This document shows, piece after piece, positions 9,631 to 18,991 of a DNA stretch of 64,000 nucleotides. This stretch comes from Pseudoxanthomonas suwonensis (GTDB lineage: Bacteria > Pseudomonadota > Gammaproteobacteria > Xanthomonadales > Xanthomonadaceae): contig NZ_PDWP01000020.1 of the NCBI RefSeq assembly GCF_010093235.1, forward strand, positions 1-64,000, given 5' to 3'. Under the pieces are notes generated by a model that saw only the letters and a program-made list of their open reading frames with translations, had not been told where the DNA came from and made no database searches. The stretch's first letter is position 1, and each line of letters opens with the position of its first letter. Both the position numbers and the translations under genes were made by a program.

Positions 9631-10329
9631 TCAGCGCGGCAGCGCGATCTCCTGGAAGCCCGTTACGCGGGTGTGCCCATGCGCCGCATCCTCCAGCCTC
9701 GGATGCGGGTAGTCCTCCGGGCGGTCGACCAGCACCGTGTGCAGGCCGGCGGCGCGGGCCGCGTCGAGCTCCTCGACCACGTCGGAGAGGAACAGGATCG
9801 AGTGCGGGGCCACGCCGATGGATCCGGCGATGCGGGTGTAGCTGGCCGGCTCGCGCTTGCCGCCGACCTCGGTGTCGTACCAGCCGGAGAACAGGCCGGT
9901 CAGGTCGCCGGCGTCGCTGTGGCCGAAGAACAGCTTCTGCGCAGGCACCGAGCCGGACGAGTACACGTACAGCGGCAACCCCAGGTCGTGCCAGCGCTGC
10001 AGCGCCTCGGCCGCGTCGCGGTAGATCGGCGCGGTGAAGTCGGCATTTCGGTATCCGGCCTCCCAGACCATGCCCTGCAGCGCCTTCAGCGCGGTGTGCT
10101 TGCGGTCCTGGTCGATCCAGCCCTGCAGCGTCTCCACGATCAGCTGGTCCTGGCAGGCGCCACCGATCTCCACCGCCACCGCGTCCAGCCAGCGCCGCAC
10201 CTCCGGGTCCTGGCCGTGCCCGGCGACGAAACCGGGCAGGGCGCGGCGCGCGTACGGGAACAGCACGTCGCGCACGAACGAGATGCTGCTGGTGGTGCCT
10301 TCGATGTCGGTGAGGATGGCGCTGGTCAT
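9631..10329 (-). CDS. mtnC: Enolase-phosphatase E1
   Basis: Bifunctional HAD enzyme of the methionine salvage pathway: it enolises 2,3-diketo-5-methylthiopentyl-1-phosphate and removes the phosphate to give acireductone. 232 residues. [13 protein letters not shown] carries the Asp8 nucleophile and Glu10; [17 protein letters not shown] is the second HAD motif; [18 protein letters not shown] is the acidic motif. It is the last gene of the mtnB-mtnD-mtnC run, separated from mtnD by 64 bases that contain a strong hairpin. Confidence 0.93.
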   Translation of the reverse strand: MTSAILTDIEGTTSSISFVRDVLFPYARRALPGFVAGHGQDPEVRRWLDAVAVEIGGACQDQLIVETLQGWIDQDRKHTALKALQGMVWEAGYRNADFTAPIYRDAAEALQRWHDLGLPLYVYSSGSVPAQKLFFGHSDAGDLTGLFSGWYDTEVGGKREPASYTRIAGSIGVAPHSILFLSDVVEELDAARAAGLHTVLVDRPEDYPHPRLEDAAHGHTRVTGFQEIALPR

Positions 10330-10349
10330 TCGGGATCCTTGAAACGGAG

Positions 10350-10373
10350 CGCCCCTCGCGATGGCGAGGGGCG
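10350..10373 (-). terminator. Hairpin between mtnD and mtnC
   Basis: A perfect 10-bp stem (CGCCCCTCGC with GCGAGGGGCG) and a 4-base loop lie in the mtnD-mtnC gap. On the minus strand it is followed by CTCCGTTTC, without a clean U-run. It may be a weak terminator or an mRNA-stability or processing hairpin that lowers mtnC expression relative to mtnD. Confidence 0.5.
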
Positions 10374-10393
10374 GTGGGGCGTGCCGGCGGGAC

Positions 10394-10957
10394 TCAGTGC
10401 ACCTGCGGTTCGTAGCGCGGGAAGCGCTGGGCGATGTCGGTCCCGGTGAAGTGGCCGACCCAGCCGTCCGGCTCGGTGAAGAAGCGGATGGCGACGAAGC
10501 TCGGCTCCGGACCCATGTCGAACCAGTGGCGGGTGCCGTCGGGCACGGCGATCAGGTCGTCCTTGACGCACTCCACCTCGTAGACCTTGTCGTCCAGGTG
10601 CAGGGTGAACAGGCCCGAACCGGCGACGAAGAAGCGCACCTCGTCTTCCTTGTGGAAGTGCTCGTCGAGGAATTTCCTGCGCATCTCCTCGCGGTTCGGG
10701 TTGTCCGGGGCGATGCTGACCACGTCCACGGTCTTGAAGCCGCGCGCGGCCACCAGGCGGTCGATGTCGGCGCGGTAGGCCTCCATCACTTCCTCGGGGC
10801 TGGCGCCGGGGGTGATCGGCCTGGCCGCATGCCAGCGTTCGAAGGTCACGCCCACGCGTGCCAGTTCGGCGGCGATGGCATTGCCGTCGGTGCTCTCGAA
10901 CAGCGGCTGTTCGGGGCGGTTCTCGTCGAAGATGCGCAGTCGGCTCATGGGGGTCAC
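10394..10957 (-). CDS. mtnD: Acireductone dioxygenase
   Basis: Cupin metalloenzyme that splits acireductone with oxygen to the keto-acid precursor of methionine plus formate (the Fe form). The metal site is visible as [13 protein letters not shown] (His-x-His-x4-Glu) and the distal His in [10 protein letters not shown]. 187 residues from the first ATG; a second in-frame ATG three codons later (10948) would also fit. Downstream of mtnB by 106 bases and upstream of mtnC, all on the minus strand. Confidence 0.93.
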   Translation of the reverse strand: MTPMSRLRIFDENRPEQPLFESTDGNAIAAELARVGVTFERWHAARPITPGASPEEVMEAYRADIDRLVAARGFKTVDVVSIAPDNPNREEMRRKFLDEHFHKEDEVRFFVAGSGLFTLHLDDKVYEVECVKDDLIAVPDGTRHWFDMGPEPSFVAIRFFTEPDGWVGHFTGTDIAQRFPRYEPQVH

Positions 10958-11063
10958 CTGTTGCTCAAGCCGCGGGATGCCGCGTGGACAGTGAAGATTA
11001 CCAGTTGGGGGCCGGCTCGCTCATGACGCGGGGTTTTCAGGCCCCGCCGCGCCGGAATGAGGC

Positions 11064-11705
11064 TCAGGCGCCCAGCCGGCGCAGCTCCAGCTCGCAGCCG
11101 AGCAGGAACTCGAACGCTTCCAGGTGGCGGCGGGCATCGGCCATGGTGCGGCCCCAGGCGTACAGGCCATGGCCGTCGATCAGGTAGCCCCACATCGGCT
11201 GGCGGTCGAGCAGTTCGTCCACCTGCGCCGACAGCACGGTCATGTCCTGGGTGTTGGCGAACACCGGGACCTCGATCGCGGTCTCGTGGGTGCTGTTGCC
11301 CTCGAAGGCCTTCAGCAGCTCGTAGCCCTCCAGGCGGATGCGGCCCTCGCGTGCGTACAGCCGCGAGGCGACGGTCTGCACCTTCGAATGGGTATGCAGC
11401 ACGCAGCCGACCTCCGGGAAGCGGCGGTACAGGCGGGTGTGCAGCAGGGTCTCGGCCGACGGACGCAGCTGGCGGCCGACGGCGCGGCCCTCCAGGTCCA
11501 CGACCATGATGTCGTCCTCGACCAGCCGGCCCTTGTCGCGCCCGGAGACGGTGATGGCCGCGTGGGCCTCGTCCAGGCGCTGGGAGAAGTTGCTGCTGGT
11601 CGCCGGGGTCCAGCCCAGCTGCGCCAGCTCGCGCACGTTGCTGATCAGGGACTGGGCGCGCTCGCGCAGCAGCGCCGGGTCGTAGGGAAGCTCGGTCGTG
11701 TCCAT
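11064..11705 (-). CDS. mtnB: Methylthioribulose-1-phosphate dehydratase
   Basis: Class II aldolase-fold zinc enzyme that dehydrates methylthioribulose-1-phosphate in methionine salvage. 213 residues. [26 protein letters not shown] (zinc His-x-His) and [11 protein letters not shown] (third zinc His) are all present. First gene of the mtnB-mtnD-mtnC run. mtnA (the isomerase) is not in this window and must be elsewhere. Confidence 0.92.
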   Translation of the reverse strand: MDTTELPYDPALLRERAQSLISNVRELAQLGWTPATSSNFSQRLDEAHAAITVSGRDKGRLVEDDIMVVDLEGRAVGRQLRPSAETLLHTRLYRRFPEVGCVLHTHSKVQTVASRLYAREGRIRLEGYELLKAFEGNSTHETAIEVPVFANTQDMTVLSAQVDELLDRQPMWGYLIDGHGLYAWGRTMADARRHLEAFEFLLGCELELRRLGA

Positions 11706-11773
11706 GGGGCAAGTCTAGCGTGTGCAGCGCCGGGCCCGGCACGCAGGTGCGCGCCGGGTGCGTCGACCGGCAG

Positions 11774-13264
11774 TCAGGGAGTGGTCGGCTCGCTGCCCGC
11801 CACCGGTTCCTGCGGGCTTTCCGTTTCCGGCAGGCGCAGGATCTTGAACCCGGCAAGGGCCATGGCGATCGCGATCACCGGGCCGACCAGGTTGAAGAAC
11901 GCATACGGCAGGTAATCCAGCGTCGCCACGCCGAGGGTGGCGGCCATGTACGCGCCGCAGGAGTTCCACGGCACCAGTGGCGAGGTGATGGTGGCGCCGT
12001 CTTCCAGGGCCCGCGACAGGTTCTGCGGGGCCAGGCCGCGGCGGCGGTACTCGGACTGGAACAGCCGGCCTGGCAGCACCAGCGACATGTACTGGTCGGC
12101 GGCAACGATGTTCATGCCAAGGGCGGTGGCGATGGTCGTGGCGACCAGCGAGCCGGCCGAGCGCGCGGCCACCAGCACGCTGCGGATCAGGCGCTCGAGC
12201 AGGCCGGTGCGCTCCATCACCGCGCCGAAGCCCAGCGCGCTGACGATCAGCCACACGGTGTTGAGCATGCTCGCCATGCCGCCGCGGGTGAGCAGTGCGT
12301 CGGCCGCGGCGTTGCCGGTGCTGGCCTGGTAGCCGTCGAACATGGCCTTCCACGCGCCGGCGAACATGGCCACCGGCCGGGACAGTTCCTCGTTGCCGGC
12401 CAGCGCCACCGCAAGGTCCGGCTGGAACACGATCGCGAACACGCCGCCCAGCAGCGCGCCGACCATGATCGTCGGATAGGCCGGGAAGCGCGCCACCGCC
12501 CGGCCGAACACCACCACCAGCGGGATCAGCAGGTGCCAGCCGAGGTGGAAGTGCGACTGCAGCAGCTGCGGCAACTCGCCGATGCTGGCCCCGGCCACCG
12601 GGGTCGCCGCGGTGGAGAAGCCGACGACGGTGAACAGCACCAGCGCGATCGCGAAGCTGGGGATGGTGGTCCAGGTCAGGTGGCGGATATGCGCGAACAG
12701 GTCGGCGCCGGCCGCGGCCGGGGCAATGATGGTGGTGTCGGAAACCGGCGACATCTTGTCGCCGAAGTAGGCGCCGGAGATCACCGCGCCGGCGGTGATC
12801 GGCAGCGACATGTCCATGCCCTGGGCCACGCCGATCAGGGCCACGCCCAGGGTGCCGGCCACCGTCCACGAGCTGCCGATGGCCAGCGCGACGATGCCGC
12901 AGATCAGGCAGGTGGCCGGGTAGAAGTACGCCGGGTGCATCAGCTTCATCCCGTACACGATCAGCGCGGGAACGGTGCCGCTGAGGATCCAGGTGCCGAT
13001 CAGGGCGCCGACCGACAGCAGGATGAAGATCGGCACCACCGCCAGGGACACTCCGTGCACCAGGCTGTCCTGGATGTCCTTCCAGGCGATGCCGTTGCGC
13101 AGGCCGACCAGCGCGGCCACGCCGCTGGCCAGCATCAGCGCCACCTGGTTGGGACCGTAGGCGGTGTCGTCGAACAGGTTGACCGCGCAGACCAGCGCGG
13201 CGACCAGGAACAGCAGGGGAGCCAGCGCCTGGAGGATGCTGGGATCGCGCGTCGTCTTGCTCAC
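11774..13264 (-). CDS. nhaC: NhaC-family Na+/H+ antiporter
   Basis: Inner-membrane protein of 496 residues with about 11-12 hydrophobic helices. The duplicated halves show the NhaC signature regions: AIGSSWTVAGTLGVALIG, SGAYFGDKMSPVSDTTIIA in the first half, and LEDGATITSPLVPWNSCGAYM in the second. Na+/H+ (or Na+-malate/H+-lactate type) exchange is the family function; which ion this one carries cannot be read from the sequence. It starts 19 bases after the stop of the upstream permease on the same strand, so the two are probably one transcript. Confidence 0.88.
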   Translation of the reverse strand: MSKTTRDPSILQALAPLLFLVAALVCAVNLFDDTAYGPNQVALMLASGVAALVGLRNGIAWKDIQDSLVHGVSLAVVPIFILLSVGALIGTWILSGTVPALIVYGMKLMHPAYFYPATCLICGIVALAIGSSWTVAGTLGVALIGVAQGMDMSLPITAGAVISGAYFGDKMSPVSDTTIIAPAAAGADLFAHIRHLTWTTIPSFAIALVLFTVVGFSTAATPVAGASIGELPQLLQSHFHLGWHLLIPLVVVFGRAVARFPAYPTIMVGALLGGVFAIVFQPDLAVALAGNEELSRPVAMFAGAWKAMFDGYQASTGNAAADALLTRGGMASMLNTVWLIVSALGFGAVMERTGLLERLIRSVLVAARSAGSLVATTIATALGMNIVAADQYMSLVLPGRLFQSEYRRRGLAPQNLSRALEDGATITSPLVPWNSCGAYMAATLGVATLDYLPYAFFNLVGPVIAIAMALAGFKILRLPETESPQEPVAGSEPTTP

Positions 13265-13283
13265 GGTATGTGTCCGCCTGTGG

Positions 13284-14771
13284 TCAGCGCTTGTTGAGCT
13301 TGCTGTGGCGGTAGCCGTAGCAGAAATAGATCACCTGGCCCAGCACGGTCCAGCCGACGAACACCTTCCAGTGCTCGGCGAACGACTGCCAGAACAGGCC
13401 CAGGCAGGCGAGGAAGCCCAGCGGGCAGATCAGCCAGAAGAACGGGACCCGGAACGGGCGCGGCAGTTCCGGGCGCTTGAAACGCAGCACGAACACGCCC
13501 AGGCACACGGTGGCGAAGGCCAGCAGGGTGCCCATCGACACCAGTTCGCCAAGCACGCTCAGCGGCATGAAGCCGGCCAGCAGGCAGGCGATCACGCCGA
13601 CGATGACCGTGCCCACGTGCGGGGTCTGGTAGCGCGGATGGACCCTGCCGAAGAGACGCGGCATCAGCCCGTCGCGGGACATCGAGTAGAAGATGCGCGG
13701 CTGCGCCATCAGCATCACCAGGATCACCGAGGACAGGCCTGCGATGGCGCCGATCTCGACCGCGGTCTTCAGCCAGCCCACGTTGGCGGTGGGGTCGGCC
13801 TTGAGCACCTCCTCCAGCGCGGTGGCCACCGGCTTGGCGCTGTCCAGCAGCGAGTAGTGGGTCATGCCGGTCAGCACCGCGCACACCGCGATGTAGACCA
13901 GGGTGCAAACCGCGAGCGAGCCGAGGATGCCGATCGGCATGTCGCGCTGTGGGTTCTTCGCCTCGCCGGCGGCGGTGGAGACCGCGTCGAAGCCGATGTA
14001 GGCGAAGAACACGATGGTGGCGGCGCGGAACACGCCGTCCATGCCGAACTTGCCCGGCCCCGTGTTCTCCGGGATGAACGGGGTCCAGTTGGCCGGATCG
14101 ATGTACTGGATGCCGAAGCCGAGGAAGGCCGCGATCACGGTGATCTTGATGGCGACCACGATGGCGTTGGCGATCGCCGACTGGGTGATGCCGACGTAGC
14201 ACAGGCCGCTGACCGCGGCCACGATCAGCACCGCCGGCAGGTTGATGATGCCGGCGGTGGCCACGAACCCGGTGCCGTTCCAGGCCAGCGGCGCGGCGGC
14301 CAGCTCGGCGGGGAAGGGCAGGCCAAGGGTGGTGGTCAGGAAGCTGGTCAGGTAGCCCGACCAGCCCACCGCGACCGTGGCCGAGGCGAACAGGTATTCC
14401 AGCACCAGGCACCAGCCGATGAACCAGGCCACGCCTTCGCCGAGGGTCGCGTATGCATATGAATAGGCGCTGCCGGAGACCGGCATCATCGAGGCGAATT
14501 CGGCATAGCACAGGCCGGCCATGGCGCAGGCGAAGCCGGCCAGGACGAAGCTGAGCATGATCGCGGGGCCGGCATGGTTGGCCGCGGCCTGGCCGGTCAG
14601 CACGAAGATGCCGGCGCCGATCACCGCACCTACGCCCAGCAGGACCAGCTGGCGGGCGGTCAGGGTGCGGCGCAGTGTCGCCTCGCCCTGGAGCGAGCCT
14701 TCGACCGGCTCGCCAGCATCGACGTGCGGTGCCGGTTCCATGGGCTTGGTGATGAACAGACGGTTGGGCAT
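13284..14771 (-). CDS. Amino acid permease (APC superfamily, cationic amino acid transporter type)
   Basis: 495 residues with about 12 membrane helices. The N-terminal helix carries the APC signature GVGAVIGAGIFVLTG and the next helix continues AANHAGPAIMLSF; GFDAVSTAAGEAKNPQRDMP is the usual cytoplasmic loop after helix 6. It resembles YfnA/CAT-type permeases, so a cationic or branched amino acid substrate is plausible but not proven. The ATG at 14771 is chosen because the protein then starts MPNRLFITKPM; the frame stays open far upstream with no family similarity. Divergent from the Nudix gene, likely co-transcribed with nhaC. Confidence 0.85.
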   Translation of the reverse strand: MPNRLFITKPMEPAPHVDAGEPVEGSLQGEATLRRTLTARQLVLLGVGAVIGAGIFVLTGQAAANHAGPAIMLSFVLAGFACAMAGLCYAEFASMMPVSGSAYSYAYATLGEGVAWFIGWCLVLEYLFASATVAVGWSGYLTSFLTTTLGLPFPAELAAAPLAWNGTGFVATAGIINLPAVLIVAAVSGLCYVGITQSAIANAIVVAIKITVIAAFLGFGIQYIDPANWTPFIPENTGPGKFGMDGVFRAATIVFFAYIGFDAVSTAAGEAKNPQRDMPIGILGSLAVCTLVYIAVCAVLTGMTHYSLLDSAKPVATALEEVLKADPTANVGWLKTAVEIGAIAGLSSVILVMLMAQPRIFYSMSRDGLMPRLFGRVHPRYQTPHVGTVIVGVIACLLAGFMPLSVLGELVSMGTLLAFATVCLGVFVLRFKRPELPRPFRVPFFWLICPLGFLACLGLFWQSFAEHWKVFVGWTVLGQVIYFCYGYRHSKLNKR

Positions 14772-14939
14772 TGCGCGTTTCCCCCTGGTGGCCTGCAAGG
14801 GCCGGGTGCGAAGCGGCCAGCTGACGGCCACACAAGCGCCGTACCTTGCCAAACGGCCGGGGCGCTTGGCAATGCGCGGCGCGGCGCGGCCGGCTACGTG
14901 CATAATCCGGCGCCTCCCCTCGAAGCGGACCGGATTGCC

Positions 14940-15500
14940 ATGGCGCCCGCACAAGCCCTGGCCACGCAGCTGGCCGAATACCGCTGCCGCTGGCCCGACC
15001 ATGCCGCGCTGGCCGAGGCCTTCCTCGACCTGCTCGGCGACCCGGCTGATCCGTTCATCCGCGATCGCCTGGAGGGTCATTTCACCGGGTCGGCCTGGGT
15101 GGTCAGCGCCGACGGACGGCGGACCCTGCTGACCCACCACCGCAAGCTGGACCGCTGGCTGCAGCCGGGCGGCCACGCCGACGGCGAGCGCGACCTGGCG
15201 CAGGTGGCGCTGAAGGAGGCGCAGGAGGAGACCGGCCTGCCTGGCCTGCGCCTGGAGGACGGACGGATCTTCGACCTGGACCGGCACTGGATCCCGGAGC
15301 GCGGCGGCGTGCCCGGGCACTGGCACCACGACGTGCGCTACGTGGTGCGCGCCGGCGCGGACGAGCGTTTCGTGGTCAGCGAGGAGTCCCACGCCCTGGC
15401 ATGGCGCGACATCGAGGAACTGCTCGACGATCCCGGCTGCGACGGATCGATGCGGCGCATGGCCGCCCGCTGGCTGGCCGCGCACCGCGACGGCCGTTGA
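14940..15500 (+). CDS. Nudix hydrolase
   Basis: 186 residues. The Nudix box is readable as GHADGERDLAQVALKEAQEETGL in two parts: GHADGERDLAQV followed by ALKEAQEETGL. The first box glutamate is replaced by arginine, while the metal-binding KEAQEE core is kept; the preceding LDRWLQPG is typical of this group. It should hydrolyse a nucleoside diphosphate linked to another group, but the substrate is unknown. The start at 14940 leaves 168 bases to the divergent permease; longer in-frame starts overlap the permease gene. Confidence 0.85.
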   Translation: MAPAQALATQLAEYRCRWPDHAALAEAFLDLLGDPADPFIRDRLEGHFTGSAWVVSADGRRTLLTHHRKLDRWLQPGGHADGERDLAQVALKEAQEETGLPGLRLEDGRIFDLDRHWIPERGGVPGHWHHDVRYVVRAGADERFVVSEESHALAWRDIEELLDDPGCDGSMRRMAARWLAAHRDGR

Positions 15501-15714
15501 TCCAGGGCAACCGCTGACTCATCGTATTCGCCAGGATGGCCGGCACCGGCCGCACCGCCGGGGCGGGCCATCCGCGGGATCGGCGGGTTCTCGCTGCAGC
15601 CGGGTTTCGATGTTTCCGGCCTGGCCGGCGGCATGCGCGGCTTCGCGCTACGTACCCCGGAAACAGGACGGGTCGGCAATGCCGGCCCGCCGGGTCACAC
15701 CTGGCAGCGCGTGC

Positions 15715-16956
15715 TCAGTACAGGACGCGCGTGCGCAGGGTGCCTTCGATGGCGGACAGCTCCTCCTTCAGCACCGCCGCCTGGGCCTCGTCCGCGGCCA
15801 CGTCGATCACCACGTAGCCGACCTTCGGGTCGGTGCGCAGGAACTGGCCGTCGATGTTGACCGCATTGCGGCTGAAGATCTCGTTGACCTTCGACAGCAC
15901 GCCCGGCACGTTGCGGTGGATGTGCAGCAGGCGCAGGCTGCCCTCGTGCTCGGGCAGGGTGACCTCCGGGAAGTTCACCGCCGACAGGGTGCTGCCGTTG
16001 TCGCTGTAGCGCACCAGCTTGGCCGCCACCTCCACGCCGATGTTCTCCTGCGCCTCAAGCGTGCTGCCGCCGATGTGCGGGGTCAGGATCACGTTGTCGA
16101 AGCGGGTCAGCGGCGAGACGAAGGGATCGTTGTTGCCCTTGGGCTCGACCGGGAACACGTCGACCGCGGCGCCGCCGACATGGCCCGATTCCAGCGCCGC
16201 GGCCAGCGCGTCGATGTCGACCACGGTGCCGCGCGAGGCGTTGATCAGGTGCGCGCCCGGCTTCATCGCCGCGATCTGGGCGGCGCCGAACATGTTCTTC
16301 GTCGCCGGGGTTTCCGGCACGTGCAGGGTGACCACGTCCGATTGCGCCAGCAGGTCCTCCAGGCTCTGCGCGGCGCGCGCATTGCCCAGCGAGAGCTTGG
16401 TCTCGATGTCGTGGAAGACCACGTGCATGCCCAGCGCCTCGGCCAGCACGCCGACCTGGGTGCCGATGTGGCCGTAGCCGATGATGCCCAGGGTCTTGCC
16501 GCGCGCCTCATGGCTGCCGGCGGCGGACTTGGACCAGCCGCCGCGGTGGCATTGCGCGTTCTTCTGCGGGATGCCACGCATCAGCATCACCGCCTGCGCG
16601 ACCACCAGCTCGGCCACCGAGCGGGTGTTGGAATAGGGCGCGTTGAACACCGGGATGCCGGCCAGCTCGGCCGCTTCCAGGTCCACCTGGTTGGTGCCGA
16701 TGCAGAAGCAGCCCACCGCGATCAGGCGCTTGGCATGGGCCAGCACGGCGGCGGTCAGGTGGGTGCGCGAGCGGATGCCGACGATGTGGGCCTCGGCGAT
16801 GCGCGCCTTCAGCTCGTCCTCCGGCAGCGACTTCTCGTGGAATTCGATCTGGCTGTAGCCGGCCGCGCGGAAGGTCTCCACCGCGGTCTGGCTGACGCCC
16901 TCCAGCAGCAGCACGCGGATGTCCGATTTCGGGAAGGAGGTCTTCTTGGGCGACAT
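15715..16956 (-). CDS. serA: D-3-phosphoglycerate dehydrogenase
   Basis: First step of serine synthesis: NAD-dependent oxidation of 3-phosphoglycerate. 413 residues from the ATG of MSPKKTSFPKSDIRVLLLEG, matching the E. coli-type enzyme of about 410; an ATG 13 codons upstream is possible. Seen: substrate loop SRTHLT, NAD-binding GIIGYGHIGTQVG, catalytic Arg in NASRGTVVD, and the His-Glu pair in LTPHIGGSTLEAQENIG. The C-terminal ACT domain (GSLRLLHIHRNVPGVLSKVN) should bind serine for feedback. Divergent from the D-2-hydroxyglutarate dehydrogenase gene with 257 bases between, which supports a metabolic link. Confidence 0.95.
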   Translation of the reverse strand: MSPKKTSFPKSDIRVLLLEGVSQTAVETFRAAGYSQIEFHEKSLPEDELKARIAEAHIVGIRSRTHLTAAVLAHAKRLIAVGCFCIGTNQVDLEAAELAGIPVFNAPYSNTRSVAELVVAQAVMLMRGIPQKNAQCHRGGWSKSAAGSHEARGKTLGIIGYGHIGTQVGVLAEALGMHVVFHDIETKLSLGNARAAQSLEDLLAQSDVVTLHVPETPATKNMFGAAQIAAMKPGAHLINASRGTVVDIDALAAALESGHVGGAAVDVFPVEPKGNNDPFVSPLTRFDNVILTPHIGGSTLEAQENIGVEVAAKLVRYSDNGSTLSAVNFPEVTLPEHEGSLRLLHIHRNVPGVLSKVNEIFSRNAVNIDGQFLRTDPKVGYVVIDVAADEAQAAVLKEELSAIEGTLRTRVLY

Positions 16957-17213
16957 GCGCGCGGCTTCCGGATCAGCAGTGGCGGGAGCCGCCAACTATG
17001 CCAGAACCGCCCCCTGTTTTCCGCGCTGCGTCATCGCCTGGACGCAACACCGCGTGTCCCCGGTGGCGGCAGTTTCGCCAGGGAAAGTTGCCGTTGAAAC
17101 AAGGGCTTGGCGAAACGCCGGGCGCGTCCGGCCCGCGTCCGCGCCGCCGCTGGACGCGACCGGCCCCAGGCTGGCACGCTTGCCGGCTCCCGCACCGCCT
17201 GCCGCACCTTCCC

Positions 17214-18602
17214 ATGACCGATCCCCGCATCGCCGACCTGCTTGCGTCGGTGCCCGACCTGCGCCTGAAGACCGACGCCGCCGACCTGGAGCACTACGGC
17301 CGCGACTGGACCCGCCGCTGGACCCCGGCGCCGCTGGCCATCGCCCTGCCGGCCACGGTCGAGGAGGTCCAGGCCGTCGTGCGCTGGGCCAACCGCCACC
17401 GGGTCGCGATCGTGCCCTCCGGCGGCCGCACCGGCCTGTCCGGCGGCGCGGTGGCGGCCAATGGCGAGCTGGGGCTGAGCCTGGAGCGGATGAACAAGGT
17501 CGTCGAATTCGACCGCGTCGACCGCACCCTGACCGTGCAGGCCGGCATGCCGCTGGAGGCGGTGCACAACGCGGCGGCCGAGCACGGGCTCATCTATCCG
17601 GTCGACTTCGCCGCGCGCGGCTCCTGCTCGATCGGCGGCAACATCGCCACCAATGCCGGCGGCATCCGCGTGATCCGCTACGGCAACACCCGCGAGTGGA
17701 TCGCCGGGCTGACCGTGGTCACCGGCGGCGGCGAGCTGCTGCACCTCAACCGCGGCCTGGTCAAGAACTCGTCCGGCTACGACTTCCGCCAGCTGATGAT
17801 CGGCTCCGAAGGCACCCTGGGCATCGTGGTCGAGGCCGTCCTGCGCCTGACCGATCCGCCTCCGCCGACCAACGTGATGCTGCTGGCGCTGCCCTCGTTC
17901 GAGGTGCTGATGCAGGTGTTCGCCGAGTTCCGCGGCCGCCTGCGCCTGGAGGCGTTCGAATTCTTCACCGACCGCGCCCTGGCCCATGTCCTGGCCCACG
18001 GCGCGCAGAAGCCGCTGGAAGACGAGTACCCGTTCTACGTGGTCACCGAATTCGCCAGCAACGACGAGGCCACCGAGGCCGCGGCCATGGCCGCGTTCGA
18101 GCACTGCATGGAGCAGGGCTGGGTGGCCGACGGCGTGATCAGCCAGTCCGAGGCGCAGGCGCAGCAGATCTGGCGCCTGCGCGAGGGCATCACCGAATCC
18201 GTGGCCAGGTACAAGCCCTACAAGAACGACGTCTCGGTAAGGGTTTCGGCCATGCCGGCCTTCCTGCGGCAGGCCGAGGCCCTGCTGGGCGAGGCCTATC
18301 CGCATTTCGACGTGGTCTGGTTCGGCCATATCGGCGACGGCAACCTGCACATCAACGTGCTCAAGCCGGACGACACCTCCGACGCGGACTTCGTGGCCCA
18401 GTGCGAGCACGTGACCAAGCTGCTGGCGCAGGCGCTGCAGGAACATGGCGGCAGCATTTCCGCCGAGCACGGCATCGGCCTGGTCAAGAAGCCCTACCTG
18501 GGCAGCACCCGCAGCGAGGCCGAGATCGCGCTGATGCGGGGGGTCAAGCAGGTGTTCGATCCCAACGGGATCCTCAACCCCGGCAAGCTGTTCGACAGCT
18601 GA
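17214..18602 (+). CDS. FAD-linked D-2-hydroxyglutarate dehydrogenase (GlcD family)
   Basis: 462 residues with an FAD_binding_4 domain (PSGGRTGLSGGAVAANG, SIGGNIATNAGG, SSGYDFRQLMIGSEGTLGI) and an FAD-oxidase C-terminal domain with the metal-site segments WFGHIGDGNLHINV and EHGIGLVKKPYLG. The family includes D-lactate, glycolate and D-2-hydroxyglutarate dehydrogenases. I favour D-2-hydroxyglutarate because it is head-to-head with serA: in Pseudomonas, SerA reduces 2-oxoglutarate to D-2-hydroxyglutarate and this type of enzyme recycles it, pulling serine synthesis. The start at 17214 is the family start; the upstream extension is not conserved-looking. Confidence 0.82.
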   Translation: MTDPRIADLLASVPDLRLKTDAADLEHYGRDWTRRWTPAPLAIALPATVEEVQAVVRWANRHRVAIVPSGGRTGLSGGAVAANGELGLSLERMNKVVEFDRVDRTLTVQAGMPLEAVHNAAAEHGLIYPVDFAARGSCSIGGNIATNAGGIRVIRYGNTREWIAGLTVVTGGGELLHLNRGLVKNSSGYDFRQLMIGSEGTLGIVVEAVLRLTDPPPPTNVMLLALPSFEVLMQVFAEFRGRLRLEAFEFFTDRALAHVLAHGAQKPLEDEYPFYVVTEFASNDEATEAAAMAAFEHCMEQGWVADGVISQSEAQAQQIWRLREGITESVARYKPYKNDVSVRVSAMPAFLRQAEALLGEAYPHFDVVWFGHIGDGNLHINVLKPDDTSDADFVAQCEHVTKLLAQALQEHGGSISAEHGIGLVKKPYLGSTRSEAEIALMRGVKQVFDPNGILNPGKLFDS

Positions 18603-18682
18603 GCGGCAGTGCGGCGAAGGTGCACGGAGCCCGGGTGGCAGGGTAGTCTTCACGGATCTTTCACCAATCCTGGCCTGTCCCC

Positions 18683-18991
18683 ATGAAGCACCTCGTCCTG
18701 CCTGCCGCCGCCGTCCTGCTGGCCTTCGCCCTGCCGTCGCAGGCCTCCAGCTTTGCCGGCACTTCCGCCGGTGCCTCCTCGGCCGGCACCTCGGCGTCCT
18801 CCGGCAGCACCTCCGGCGACGACAAGCTGGTCCAGGCCGCGCGCGAGGACGCCGCCGGCTTCGTCGCCAGCGAAGGCCAGGTGCGCAGCGCCCGCTTCGA
18901 GGCCGCCCTGCGCGTGCTGCGCGAACGCGACGCCGCCGCCCGCCAGGCTAGTGACCTGGAGCTGGCGCGGAAGATCCTCGCCGCCGAATGA
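18683..18991 (+). CDS. Small exported DUF2388-type protein
   Basis: 102 residues: a clean signal peptide (MKHLVLPAAAVLLAFALPSQA), a Ser/Gly/Ala/Thr-rich low-complexity stretch (about 22-45), then DDKLVQAAREDAAGFVASEG and a charged helix. That second half matches what I know of DUF2388 proteins, best known in Pseudomonas, which have no assigned function. The stop overlaps the next start by ATGA, so it is translationally coupled to the DUF4105 gene. Likely periplasmic. Confidence 0.75.
   Translation: MKHLVLPAAAVLLAFALPSQASSFAGTSAGASSAGTSASSGSTSGDDKLVQAAREDAAGFVASEGQVRSARFEAALRVLRERDAAARQASDLELARKILAAE

Noticed and set aside
13284-15485. A 733-codon frame that extends the amino acid permease far upstream
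   Set aside because: The extra N-terminal 238 codons are antisense to the Nudix gene, show no family similarity and precede the typical permease start.
15501-15714. Possible small gene or RNA between the Nudix gene and serA
   Set aside because: Only overlapping low-complexity frames and no clear ribosome site, stem or promoter; reported as empty.
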